Position numbers and translations under genes: made by a program. The notes below the pieces were generated by a model that did not search any database, had not been told where the DNA came from, and was given only the letters and a program-made list of their open reading frames with translations. From Punica granatum (Eukaryota; Streptophyta; Magnoliopsida; Myrtales; Lythraceae): a stretch of DNA of 64,000 nucleotides. The stretch covers positions 13,029,001 through 13,093,000 of the forward strand of contig NC_045127.1 of assembly GCF_007655135.1 (NCBI RefSeq), read 5' to 3'. Shown in pieces: positions 25,693 through 35,280 of this stretch (position 1 is its first letter; every line of letters begins with the position of its first letter).

Positions 25693-26241
25693 TCACGCAA
25701 TAACTTGAAATGGCCCGAAGTACCGGCTAGTAAGCTTTTGATTAGCTCTCTTGAACACTGAGTGTTGCCGGTATGGTTGGAGCTTCAGATACACCCAATC
25801 CCCGACTTCGAACTCCTCATCCTGGCGATGTTTATCGGCGGTTGCCTTCATGCAGCTTTGAGTTGTCGCGAGGTTGGACTTTAATTCTCGCAATACCACA
25901 TCCTGGGCACGGAGCTGCTTCTTTACTTCATTGACGGCCGTGGAACCGGGCTCATACCCCACCAACACCGACGCCATTCTCCCATACACCGCCTCAAAAG
26001 GCATCATGTGGATCGGTAGTGGCTCGAGTAACTCGGTCGGTCTTTGTGAATCGCTCTTATTCCTTTGGCACGTATCATATCCTTGCACATAACGAACCAC
26101 ATCCGTCTTCATCCCTGGCCATGAGAAAAGCTGCCCGATCCATTTGTAAGTTCGCAAAATTCTCGACTGCCCTCCTGTGACCGAATCGTGGAACTCATGC
26201 AATATTTTTCTCATCAGTTTGAGTGTGTCGGGCACTACCAC
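25693..26241 (-). pseudogene. Chromovirus integrase remnant lacking the catalytic core
   Basis: Residues from about 10 to 60 carry the zinc-binding H-H-C-C region (HEFHDS...YDTCQRNK). The frame then runs from ...ELLEPLPI directly into [10 protein letters not shown] at about 26007-26015. In intact elements these two motifs are separated by the DDE catalytic core of roughly 150 residues. The downstream part (coiled linker, then [15 protein letters not shown] and [11 protein letters not shown]) is the integrase C-terminal domain. The deletion is in frame, but the product could not catalyse integration. Confidence 0.8.
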
Positions 26242-26329
26242 TCGACCGGCCCTTACAAGGCAGCCTCTTTTCAGATTAAATTCCCCCTCCAGCAGCTCCC
26301 CCCTGACGAATATTCCGTAAAATCGATCC

Positions 26330-27026
26330 TAGGCGTGGATCGCCCTTGGTTGCTTACGCGATCTCAGCCTACAGGTTCGAATAGGGGACTGGGACAACCA
26401 TAGTAATAGCCTCCGCTTTTCGGGAGAGGGCATCAACCGCCTTATTCTCGATTCCTGACTTGTACTCGATCTTATAGTCGAATCCGAGGAACTTGGTGAT
26501 CCACTTTTGCTGTTCGGGCGTAATGATACACTACTCAAAGAGATATCGAAGGCTCCTTTGATTAGTCTGGATAGTAAAATTGGCGCTCGAGCAAGTAAGT
26601 CCGCCAACAATGCACCGCTTCTAGTATCGCCAACATCTCCTTCTCGTAGGTCGACCGCGACTTTTTCGATTCATTGAGGCCTTTGCTTAGGAAAGCGAGC
26701 GGTCGACCCTTCCGTGAAAGGACTGCATCAATGCCGGTGTCGAAAGCGTCTGCCTCAATCACGAATTCATCCTCAAAGTCGGGCAGTGCAAGGACGGAGG
26801 TCGCGGTCATCGAAGTCTTCAGCTCATTAAAGGCTCCTTTGGCTTCGATGCTCCACTCAAAATGACCATTCTTCAAGAGATTCGTTAGGGGTCGCGCAAT
26901 TCGATCATAACCCTTCATAAACTTGCGGTAATAGCCCGTTAGTCCCAGGAACCCTTGTAATTCCGTGACTGATTTTGGGGGAGGCCACAATCTCATGGAC
27001 TCAATTTTCCGATCATTGACCCGCAC
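26330..27026 (-). pseudogene. Chromovirus RNase H region
   Basis: The frame from 27026 has the connection region (LQGFLGLTGYYRKF, YDRIARPLTNLLK) and the RNase H start (FVIEADAFDTGIDAVLSRKGRPLAFLSKGL, YEKEMLAILEAVHCWRTYLLERQF). It is interrupted near 26562 and continues in another frame to about 26330. RNase H would remove the RNA strand during reverse transcription. It is pseudogenised. Confidence 0.78.
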
Positions 27027-27104
27027 GCCTTACCGTGAAATAAAGTGACCAAGATACTCGTCCTCTTCCTGCCTAAAGAAACATTTTGAAGGCTTAATTA
27101 CGAA

Positions 27105-27725
27105 TTAATTTTTACTCAATACCTTAAGGACTTCCCGTAGGTGCCTTATGTGCTCATCCCATGCCAGACTATAAATTAAAATGTCGTCAAAGAAGACGAG
27201 CATGAACTTCCGCAAGTAGGGCCGAAAAATATTGATCATGGTAGCTTGAAACATGGACGGCACATTGCACAGCCTGAATGGCATCACCAAATATTTGTAG
27301 TGGCCGTTGTGAGTTCGGAAAGCTGTTTTAATGACGTCATCGGGATGCACCCGAATCTGATGGTACCCGACCCTCAGGTCTAGTTTTGTGAACCACGACG
27401 CCCTGTGAAGCTCGTCTAGCATGTCGTTGATAGTGGGAATTGAAAATCAGTCCTTAGTGGTGGCTTTATTGAGCGCTCAATAATTCATGCAAAACCTCCA
27501 AGCGCCATCTTTCTTCTTAACTAGGAGAACCGAAGATGAGAATGGGCTCGTACTCGACTGGATCAGTCCGGTTTTCAACATCTCTTCGACTTGCCTCTCG
27601 ATCTTGTCTTTTTGAAAATGAGCATAGTGGTACGGGGCAGCATTCACCGGCTTCAACTCATCCACCAGTCGAATGTGATGGTCGAATTCACAGGCAGGGG
27701 GAATGCCCTTTGGTTCGGCCATCAC
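27105..27725 (-). pseudogene. Chromovirus reverse transcriptase region
   Basis: Two frames meet near 27430-27480. The first has LIQSSTSPFSSSVLLVKKKDG. The second has ASWFTKLDLRVGYHQIRV and the catalytic box VFFDDILIYS, in which the usual YxDD (more often VFFDDILVYS in this family) keeps both aspartates. A stop lies between them. The overall order is that of a Ty3/Gypsy polymerase. Confidence 0.85.
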
Positions 27726-28039
27726 CTCAGCAAACTAGGCCAGCAACCAAGCCACGTCCTCGGCTATCCACTTTCCCGCTCCTCCCTCAGCTACTGCATT
27801 CACCCTTGCTTCAACTGCCATGAATAACTGTCCTCCTAACGTCACCTCTCGCACTACCGATCGGGCCTCTACTGCCCTCGTCCCTCTTACCCTATGTCCT
27901 GAATTCCATTGTCATCTCCTTGTAATTCGTGAGTGTCGGGCCCAATTGTTATAGTCACTGCACCCCGAGAACCACCTCTACTCCGATTACCGGCAAGGCA
28001 TAAAGAGTCACCTTGAACTCAACCCCCTAGACCCCGAGG

Positions 28040-28430
28040 ATTACTCATTCGTATCGCCGGTTACACACCAGCCGCTTGCCATTGACTACCTACACCGCAA
28101 AGGGTTGCTGCCCGGTCTCGGCCAACCCTAGTTGTTTTGCCACCAGTGAGCCTATGAAATTCAAGCTTGCACCGTTGTCCACAAGCACTTGGACCTTCTG
28201 CCGCCCGATTTGCCCACCAAACCGCATAATCTTGTGGTTTACCTGCCTCGTCAACACATGAATCGATATGTGCTCGGTTTTATCCGTTAGCGTCTCCTCG
28301 ACCGCCTTCCCCTTGTCCTCTTCGACAACCTTGATTACCGTCGCCTTAATTCCACTGCACCTATGTCCTAGAGCGAACTTCTCGTCCTAATAAAACATAA
28401 ATTATGCTCCCTATACCGCTGCATCTCTTC
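28040..28430 (-). pseudogene. Chromovirus zinc knuckle and protease remnant
   Basis: On the minus strand, near 28350-28410, a frame reads DEKFALGHRCSG, the second half of a CCHC zinc knuckle; its second cysteine position is a TAG stop. Further along, near 28130-28200, VLVDNGASLNFIGSLVA is the aspartic-protease active site region (normally D-S/T-G-A; here DNGA). Confidence 0.6.
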
Positions 28431-28435
28431 CCATG

Positions 28436-29327
28436 TTAACCGGTGCGTTGATCTGAGATTAGCTTGTAGTGGACGTTGGACAGACTGTGCGCCCGCTTAT
28501 CTAGTCGCGGTCCTGAAGCCCGAACGGGTTGAACCACCCCCTGCTCTCCGTGCACGTTGCAGTTGCTCATCCTTTCTCTTCGCGAGCTTGATAGTGGTTT
28601 GCAAATCCTTTGGCCTCCACATTCGCAACTCTCCCGCAATCTCCTCTTTTAACCCGGCCATGAATGCACCAAGTAGCGCACTCGGGTGCCAATGAAGGAG
28701 AGTGTTCATTAGGCGCTCGAACTCCCCAAGTACTCCCGAAAGACCTCTTCTGCCGTAACTTGTTCATAGCCTTATTGGTGTCTTCATATTCCGACGACCC
28801 GAACCTTACCAACAATCCTTTCTCGAACCGCCTCCACGACATTCTCTTTCGGCCGTTCACATGGTTGAACCATTGCTACCATTGATTCACCTCTCCCTCC
28901 AGGTGGAATGTCGCTAGCCTCACGTGTTCCTCCTTGTCTACATCTTGCGCCGCAAAGTACTGCCTTGTGCGGTCCAACAAAATGTGCAGGTCCTTTCCTG
29001 AAAATCGTGGAAACTTCATCCTCACGCACCTTAGCTTCTCCATCTCGTGCCCCGACCTAAAGCTCCGAATCGAGCCCTCTACCTCAGAACCCGAGTCTTG
29101 GTCCTCAGCCTTCGACTTGTGACTCGTAGTCGTCGTTGATGACGATGAACTGCTCCCTCTATGGCGGTAGCCTCCCGACCTCTTTTACTTACGCCGAGAG
29201 CCAGACTGCTGCGACGACATGACAGCGACAAGCTGGTCGAGCCGCCCCTATCTCCTCCACAGATTGTTTGAGCCTTTCGAATCGTTCCCAATTCGTTGCC
29301 ATCGTCGTTGCCGAGACCTTGATGCAA
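28436..29327 (-). pseudogene. Chromovirus gag remnant
   Basis: Several short frames carry gag motifs: LLVRFGSSEYEDTNKAMNKL (near 28780-28840) and ALLGAFMAGLKEEIAGELRM (near 28600-28680). At least two frameshifts are needed to join them. Gag would form the virus-like particle. No intact start-to-stop gag exists. Confidence 0.7.
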
Positions 29328-29366
29328 GCCTCGCTTTGAGTTGGGTCCCGATATGATCTTGACCTT

Positions 29367-29378
29367 GCTCTGATACCA
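29367..29378 (-). other. Chromovirus primer-binding site (initiator tRNA-Met)
   Basis: On the minus strand TGGTATCAGAGC follows the end of the 5' LTR after two bases. This is the standard plant primer site complementary to the 3' end of tRNA-iMet. It fixes the element orientation as minus. Confidence 0.9.
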
Positions 29379-29380
29379 AT

Positions 29381-29712
29381 TGATGCAATCTCACAGTATC
29401 GAACGCTTTTGTCAATCAGGAAATATAAGGAAGTACTAGTTTTATTTTTGCCTCTTTCCAAAGATGTGCTAATCTCGAGTGTATACTCGAAGGTTTAGCA
29501 TGGTAACAGAAGATAACAAAACACCCAAATCCTTACGAGATCAAATCCTACCCGCAAGATCAATTGCCAATTCTAAATGATAGGAAATTATTACGAAAAT
29601 AGAAAATAACTAAAAATACGAATAAAACGGATAAACGCCTAATTGGCGTATCGCAGGTTCGGACGGGCTCGGCGTTTCCATCCTTACCTTCGGTGCTGAG
29701 CTAGTGCCATCA
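29381..29712 (-). repeat. 5' LTR of the chromovirus
   Basis: 332 bp, paired with 25030-25361. Plus-strand ends are TGATGC and CATCA, so the termini form a short inverted repeat. It is followed by the GATAC target duplication. Confidence 0.9.
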
Positions 29713-29744
29713 GATACCGGGACCTGCACACCCATACTCTCTAC

Positions 29745-30330
29745 CAGAAGAGAGAGAGGGATCGGGGAGGCAGATCAAAGGCCCCTTCAAGAGGGAAGTC
29801 GTCGATCAAGGGGCGAATTGCTTTCCTGCCCTTTTCTCTCTCGTTTACTCAACTGAGAGAGAGAAAGAGAGAGAGAGAGAGAGAAAGAGGGGGGGGGTCA
29901 GACTTGCCCCTCTCCCCTATCTCTCTCTTCCGGTACCAGAAGTAAGAAAATGGGAGGGGCAGAATCGGGGGACCCTTTTGCCAGTAAAAGGGCTCCTTCT
30001 CTCTTTCTACTGGTTGAGATGGGTATATTTGCACCCTCCCCCTCTCTCTACTGGTTTAATCAAAAGAGTGAGAGAAGAGGCAGATTGGAGGCCCTCTTCT
30101 GGGATCTCCGATCTACCTCTTTCCCCCTTTCACTCGGGGGGAGGGGAGGGGGCAGCTCGAGCCCTCTCCTCCAGCAGCCTCCCCTGTTGGCGGGAGGTCA
30201 CCAGTTGGCGGGGCCTCCAATCTGCCTCCTTTCCCTCTCTCTTCTAGTGGGGGAATGGGGAGGAGGAGGCAGATCGGGCCCCTCTCCCCCAAAAGAGAAC
30301 CTTTATTTTTATTTTTATTTAGAAAATTAA
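29745..30330. repeat. GA/CT-rich low-complexity region
   Basis: Purine- and pyrimidine-rich tracts, including an AG microsatellite near 29853-29890, and recurring GAGGCAGAT-type motifs interspersed with CCCTCTC. It lies inside the outer element, between the hAT-like element and the right TIR arm. Open frames here are low-complexity and are not considered genes. Confidence 0.6.
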
Positions 30331-31070
30331 GTAAAAATAACGTCATTTTTTAGATTGTTGACTCCATTAAGGCTAGCTTGGAGGTTAATGGACCAAATCA
30401 TCAGATAATGGGTCACGTTAACTTTTTCTGTTAGGGACATGGATGGAGGGACTACATTGTACAAATGTTTCAAATGACATAACCAATTTGTACACTAAAT
30501 ATTTTAACTAATTTGTTGAGTGAGGTATTTTTCAGGAACTAAAAAGTGAATTTACTCGAGTTATATATATAATATTACAAATTTTAATGTTCGGGTATAT
30601 CTGAGTCTTTTCTGCCCTAAGAAGTAAGGACTTGCTTTGACAAAGCATCTAAAAATGAGTGGAAGCTTTCTTTTGCGTGTTCCAATGGCTTAAGACTCAC
30701 ATGGACATAGCGATATATTAATCAAGCAGGTATATATATATATATATATATTATACGACAGCTGAAACATATTATATATATATTTAAGTATTTTGTTAAT
30801 CATGGATATTATTTAAGAAAGTAATCTTACTCATCTTAAGGAAGTTGTCCGCAAGTATTTCACAAAGTGCCAAAACCATACCTCTCTAATTGACTTCTTT
30901 GTTCCCCACGCATTATATTCATGAGAGATGTAATGAATGCGATCCGAGCAAACCTAATTATGTTTCGTTTGAGTTCATATTTACATGAAATATTGGCCTT
31001 TTTATCTCTCTCAAAAGCGATGGCTTGGAGAGAAAATCTTTTGTCTAGTTTGACAGTTTGAAATAATTTC

Positions 31071-31662
31071 GACGTGAGATGTGCGTAGCAAGTTATTAGT
31101 CCCAATTACAAGATATACTGATTTTTCCCTAAATCACTAATTTTTTTAATCAATGATACAAGCAAATTAATTGTTGCTAAATAGTTGTCATTTCAATTTT
31201 TTGTTTTTTTTTGTTTTTTCTAATTTAATATGTAGATTATATGCGAATTACTAAATTAATATATTGTGTCCACAAAGTTAGGGAAGTTGCGATATTCTTA
31301 TGATACTATGCTTTCCCTTGAGGAATACGAGTTTTCATGTGACTCTTTGCCCTAAAAAAAAATCTGGATCCGGGATGGATTTAAGGAGAACGCAGGGACA
31401 TTGCCCTCTTAAATTTGAGCAAAATTATAAAACTTATAATATATTTTGTTATATTTATTATTTTTACCATCAAATCGTCATATTTCCTTCCTTATGCCTT
31501 CTTTTGAATTTCGTCTCTTTTTTTACCAAACCCTTAGATCTGTTCCTGATTTGGATGCCAATGGAAATAAATTGGCACACATTCCAATAAAAAAAAATTA
31601 CACCCATGCCCGACCTGAGGAGTTAATTAGTAGATAGATTCAGCACCCCATCATCCAAATAA
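31071..31662. other. Intergenic DNA, no gene seen
   Basis: AT-rich sequence between duplication unit B and the Harbinger element. Nothing recognisable was found. Confidence 0.5.
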
Positions 31663-32104
31663 GACAATCTCCAAATGGGTTTATCTCTTCCATTGCCTCT
31701 GAACTAGGCCTCACACTATTATAGGTGCTATGTACGATAGAGACAAACTCCAAGAAAAGAGAAATACTTACTCCAGAAAAAGAGAGATACCTACTCCAAT
31801 GAATCTTTGATTTTAGTGTCTCTAATCGGAGCTTACATACATATTATATTAATTAAATGAATATAACTACTATTATATATAATTAATATATATGCTCAAT
31901 AGTTTTGATTAATTAAACATAATTAAAAAAATAAAAAAATAAAAAAAATATTTAAATTAATAATAAAAATATGTTTATTAATTAAAATTCATTAAAATAA
32001 AATAACATTACATAACGTTAAAAAAATGCACTACGTAAAAATAAAAATACACCCCGTTAAAAAAAATTACATGACAAACGACAATTTTTTTTAAAAAAAA
32101 TTAT

Positions 32105-33409
32105 ACCTCGTTGTGGTTTTGCCATAGTTGCCATATATGTTCCACCAAGTTCGCCTGAAATTGTCGATGTATTTCTCTATCCCAAAACTTGATATTATTT
32201 TGGAAAAATTCCTATAGTGGAGCAAAATTTTGCACTCTTAGCTCCGGTAGTAGTAAGCCATCGTTAGGGGACTCATCGTACAAGGTTGCTAGGTCGATGT
32301 TTCCTACTCATCCTCAACGATCATATTATGCAATATGATGCAAGCTCTCGTAATCACTCCGAACTTCTCCTAGGACCACGATCAAGCAGGGCTACATTTA
32401 ATTGCAAAGCAAACCTTCAACATTCTGAATGCACGCTCCACGTTTTTCCGTGTTGATTCTTGAGCTTTGGCAAAGAACTTACTCTTCTCTGACTGTGGTC
32501 AAGGGATTGTTTTGACGAATGTTGCCCATTAAGGTAAATATCCAATGTTATAGTTATTGCCATTGATAATGAAATTTACCTCGGGAACATGACCTTGTAG
32601 CACATCATCAAAGATCAGTGACCAGTCTAAAATGTTGATGTCATTGTTGGACTCAGCTATTCCAAAAAAAGCATGCCGTATCAATAGGTCATGTCCCGTC
32701 ACTACTTCAAGTATTAAGCTTGGATCACCATGGAAACCACTCTTGAGCATACCTCCACTCTTGAGCATACCATGCCAAGCTTTCTTACAATTTCTCTTCT
32801 TCTAGTACATTTAGTCAATGTTGCCCATCGTACCGGGAATGCCGCAAGCCTCCCCGATTCATAGCAATCGTTGGACATTGACTTCATTAGGCCTTCGCAA
32901 GTATTCACCTCTGAAAACCGCGACAACACTGAAGACAAACCTTTCCAAGCATTCAGTTATAGTGCTCTCGGCCATTTGGAGATACTCATCAACAATGTCA
33001 GCTCTAACTCCATACGCCAACATACGCATGGCGACTGTTTACTTTTGCATTTGGGAAAAGTCTTGATTGCCTACCACATCGAACCTCTGCTGTAAATATG
33101 ATCATGATTTGAGAGGCCCTCGATAATGTGAAGGAACAAAGGCCGTCCCAATCAGAATTATAGCCAGAATTGCTAAGGAGAGTACACCGGCTCCTCAACG
33201 AAATATTCCTTCACAAGTTGATTGTGACCTGCAATGCAGCTTCTGTTTACTCTCTTCTTTTTGGGTCTTGAGGAAGAGCTTCCATACTCCCCGCGTTGGA
33301 TCATCTTTAGTATTTCAAGGCATTGCTCTTCCGTATCATTGAAGAACTCCTCTTCCATCCAATCCAAGGGATCCAAAGAGAAGTTAGGTTCATTAGGGCT
33401 TTCGGCCAT
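32105..33409 (-). pseudogene. PIF/Harbinger transposase pseudogene
   Basis: The N-terminal frame (from ATG 33409) is acidic and ends ...GHNQLVKEYFVEEP. The following frames read AEVRCGRQSRLFPNAK..., then MAYGVRADIVDEYLQMAEST, YLRRPNEVNVQRLL and GIPGTMGNID followed by a stop where the family has a cysteine. Then comes DPSLILEVVTGHDLLIRHAF, NNDINILDWSLIFDDVL and EVNFIINGNNYNIGYLP. The C-terminal end near 32105-32215 still reads NNIKFWDREIHRQFQANLVE. The order matches the plant Harbinger transposase (nuclease_4 DDE domain). Several frameshifts and stops break it. Confidence 0.85.
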
Positions 33410-33674
33410 GTTTAGAGGATGTATGTTTGAGAAGTAGTTTCAGAGGACGTGAATGAGTAGAAAAGAGAGGATGTAAATGGGTGAATATGATATGAGATTG
33501 AAAACATTTTATAGGTAGGAAGTGATTTTAGATTTAGATTAATTAATAATTTTCAACAAGACATATTATTAGTGAAATTTAAATTTCATGAAATAGATGA
33601 GATTACAATGGTACACAGTTTGATTAAAATAAAAATTACAAATTGTGATTGAAACAGAAATTACAACTACATAG

Positions 33675-34838
33675 CTAAGTAAAGGGGAACACTTTTCCCA
33701 TAAGAACTGTTATATAGTTTTCATGAATGATCAGTGCATCCGATTGGGCACGCCTTTCCTTTATTGCAATTTCCTCCCTTTTTAGGTCGGCTTCCAACTT
33801 TCTCATCTTGAACTCCTCCTCCGCCTTAAGCTTCCTCATTTCCTCATACCTAGACTCTCTTGAATCACATAGGGATGAGATAACTTCTACAGCCTCATCA
33901 GTAGAAAGAACATTTTTACCTTTTTTTTTTTCTTTCTCATTGCTGCATCTTTGCCTTCTGGATGATGTAGAGGGCCTACATCCTCATCGAGGTTGGATGA
34001 TGTTGTGTACCCTCGGAAGCATTTGTCTTTGTTCTCTTCGAATAATCAGTCAGATCCCAAAGTGCTCTCCATTTCGACTCCTTCCGAAGTATGTTCCAAT
34101 GCAACAACATAGTGAAATTTGATTTTGTTTGTGCTTATCTTTATATAGCTGGTGCGCTACCTCCATGACATCGTCTTCATTTGCTCCGCTTTAAAGACGA
34201 CGCTCAGCAATCTCATAGCACCCTTGGAAGATCCCCACAAAACTAGTTGATCTTATACCACTATTGTTTCAAGGCATTATTTGTTTTCTTTGAGAAGATG
34301 GCAATGTTGTGTTGGCGGCAATGGTCATTTATTTTGTCCCAGAATTGCAAGGCGATTTAATCGTCCCGATCGCGAAATCTTTCCTATACAATAGTCTTCC
34401 ACTGTTTAGTAGCTCATCTTGTTCCTACTCCCATTTATTTGAAATGCGACCGACTGTGTCTTGAGCTTGAACAACCTCAACATCGTCATCGTTGATGTCA
34501 ATACCCTCTCGGCCGCCGGTTGGAAGTTGGGTGAATGGTGAACCCCTCGATGTCAACTATGGGGATTGATCAGACCTGAGAACACTTCCAGATGTTGACC
34601 TCGTGCTACCCATAAATTAGGAGGGTGAACCTGCATGTCCATAATACAAAGGAGGATATGGATGATGATAATACGGATAATGATAATTTGGATGAGGAAA
34701 ATTTGAATTTGGAGGAAGATAATTCTTATTTGGATGAGAATTGAGATTTTGAGAATTTGGATTTTGGGGGAAATTCAACTTTGCCATGTAAAACCCGGGA
34801 GCGTTCGGATTTTGTGAAAATTGATTTGGATCCGCCAT
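33675..34838 (-). pseudogene. PIF/Harbinger ORF1 (Myb/trihelix-like) pseudogene
   Basis: Starts at ATG 34838 with a repetitive N-, P- and Y-rich leader (MADPNQFSQNPNAPG...). The middle retains trihelix-type pieces (FAIGTIKSPCNSG near 34340-34380 and EDDVMEVAHQLYKDKHKQNQ near 34120-34180). The end is a charged coiled coil with KLKAEEEFKMRKLEADLKRE closing at the TAG 33675-33677. In intact elements this protein helps the transposase bind the ends. It is broken by several stops and frameshifts. A GAA repeat sits just upstream of its ATG. Confidence 0.7.
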
Positions 34839-34854
34839 TTTTTTTTTTTGCTCA

Positions 34855-34907
34855 TGAAGAAGAAGAAGAAGAAGAAGAAGAAGAAGAAGAAGAAGAAGAA
34901 GAAGAAG
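34855..34907. repeat. GAA trinucleotide microsatellite
   Basis: About 17 uninterrupted GAA units on the plus strand (TTC on the minus strand). They lie about 17 bases upstream of the Harbinger ORF1 start, in its presumed leader. Confidence 0.95.
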
Positions 34908-35280
34908 GAGGGAGATAGTAATTTAGGGTGAAATTAAATAAGGTTTATGTGGGTATTTATAGGAAATTTGTTCAAAAAAATTACAACAAAGAATAAAAAT
35001 TAATAAATTTGGCCTTTGAACGGCCAAATTTCTGGCCATTCAACGGCCAAATTTCTTCCTGTTGGTTGCAATGGTGCTATTGCAGCCTATGGTTATATTT
35101 ATAAAAAAAAAAAAAAAAAGAAGAGGAAAAGGTAGCTGTTATGCAGCAGCAGTTCATCGCGCCTCAGCACGAAGATGCGTCTTTGCACGGAGACGGGCAT
35201 GGCTTCATCTCTAGCTTCGAGATGCCCGTCTCCCCATTGCCAGCTAGCAATGGGAGATGGGGCAAAAGATATCGCTAGAG

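Larger units (their letters stand above)
25030..29712 (-). mobile_element. Ty3/Gypsy chromovirus, decayed (4.7 kb)
   Basis: Both LTRs are 332 bp and start TGATGC. The 5-bp target duplication GATAC is perfect (25025-25029 and 29713-29717). The minus-strand order is 5' LTR (29712-29381), primer site, gag, protease, reverse transcriptase, RNase H, integrase, chromodomain, 3' LTR (25361-25030). The chromodomain next to the 3' LTR and the short LTRs point to a chromovirus, perhaps of the Reina type. By eye the LTRs differ at about 50 positions, so the insertion is old. Frameshifts and stops break every gene, and the integrase catalytic core is deleted. Confidence 0.93.
24538..29736. mobile_element. 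hAT-like non-autonomous element, split by the chromovirus
   Basis: Ends are TAGGGGTGTACAAGG on the left and, reverse-complemented on the right, TATGGGTGTGCAGG. These match the AGGGGTGT-type ends seen in plant hAT elements. The 8-bp flanks CTCGCTAC (24530-24537) and CTCTCTAC (29737-29744) agree at 7 of 8 positions. Without the retrotransposon (25030-29712) and its duplicated GATAC the element would be about 0.5 kb, with most of it on the left side. No transposase was seen. Confidence 0.6.
24215..30557. mobile_element. Outer element with long terminal inverted repeats, split by nested insertions
   Basis: The left arm (24215 to about 24360) and right arm (about 30440-30557) are imperfect inverted repeats. 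Both start GAGTAAAT (GAGTAAATTTACTTTTTGG left, GAGTAAATTCACTTTTTAG right). They also share a TTGTACAAA-type motif in the right arm with TTTGTACAAA in the left, and matched TCCCTGA/TTCCTGA. The flanks ATTTGTATA and AGTTATATA agree at 7 of 9 positions when the right one is shifted by one base. This suggests a Mutator-like element with a decayed 9-bp duplication. It interrupts duplication unit B, because unit A is continuous at the matching point near 17050. Confidence 0.55.
17561..31070. repeat. Tandem segmental duplication, unit B, with insertions
   Basis: Second copy of the 12036-17560 unit. It is 13.5 kb long. Removing the Helitron-bearing insert (about 1 kb), the Mutator-type element (0.86 kb) and the nested insertions (6.34 kb) leaves about 5.3 kb, close to unit A. 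Its right boundary lies where similarity to the end of A stops, near 31070. The breakpoints are estimated by eye. Confidence 0.75.
31663..35280 (-). mobile_element. PIF/Harbinger transposon, decayed, with both genes
   Basis: The left end is TAA followed by GACAATCTCCAAATGGG, homologous to the terminus of the MITE at 679-1082. The interior carries, on the minus strand, a DDE transposase remnant (32105-33409) and a second gene coding for a Myb/trihelix-like protein (33675-34838), the two-gene layout of plant PIF/Harbinger. The right end was not fixed. It probably lies in the GC-richer segment near 35150-35280 (inverted GATGCCCGTCTCC motifs), and the coordinate is an estimate. Frameshifts and stops make the element non-functional. 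Confidence 0.75.

Noticed and set aside
26329..29461. Plus-strand open frames between 25.4 and 29.1 kb
   Set aside because: They are antisense shadows of the chromovirus genes.
34617..34838. Free-standing small N/P/Y-rich protein gene
   Set aside because: It is the N-terminal part of the Harbinger ORF1 pseudogene, as downstream fragments of the same protein follow in other frames.
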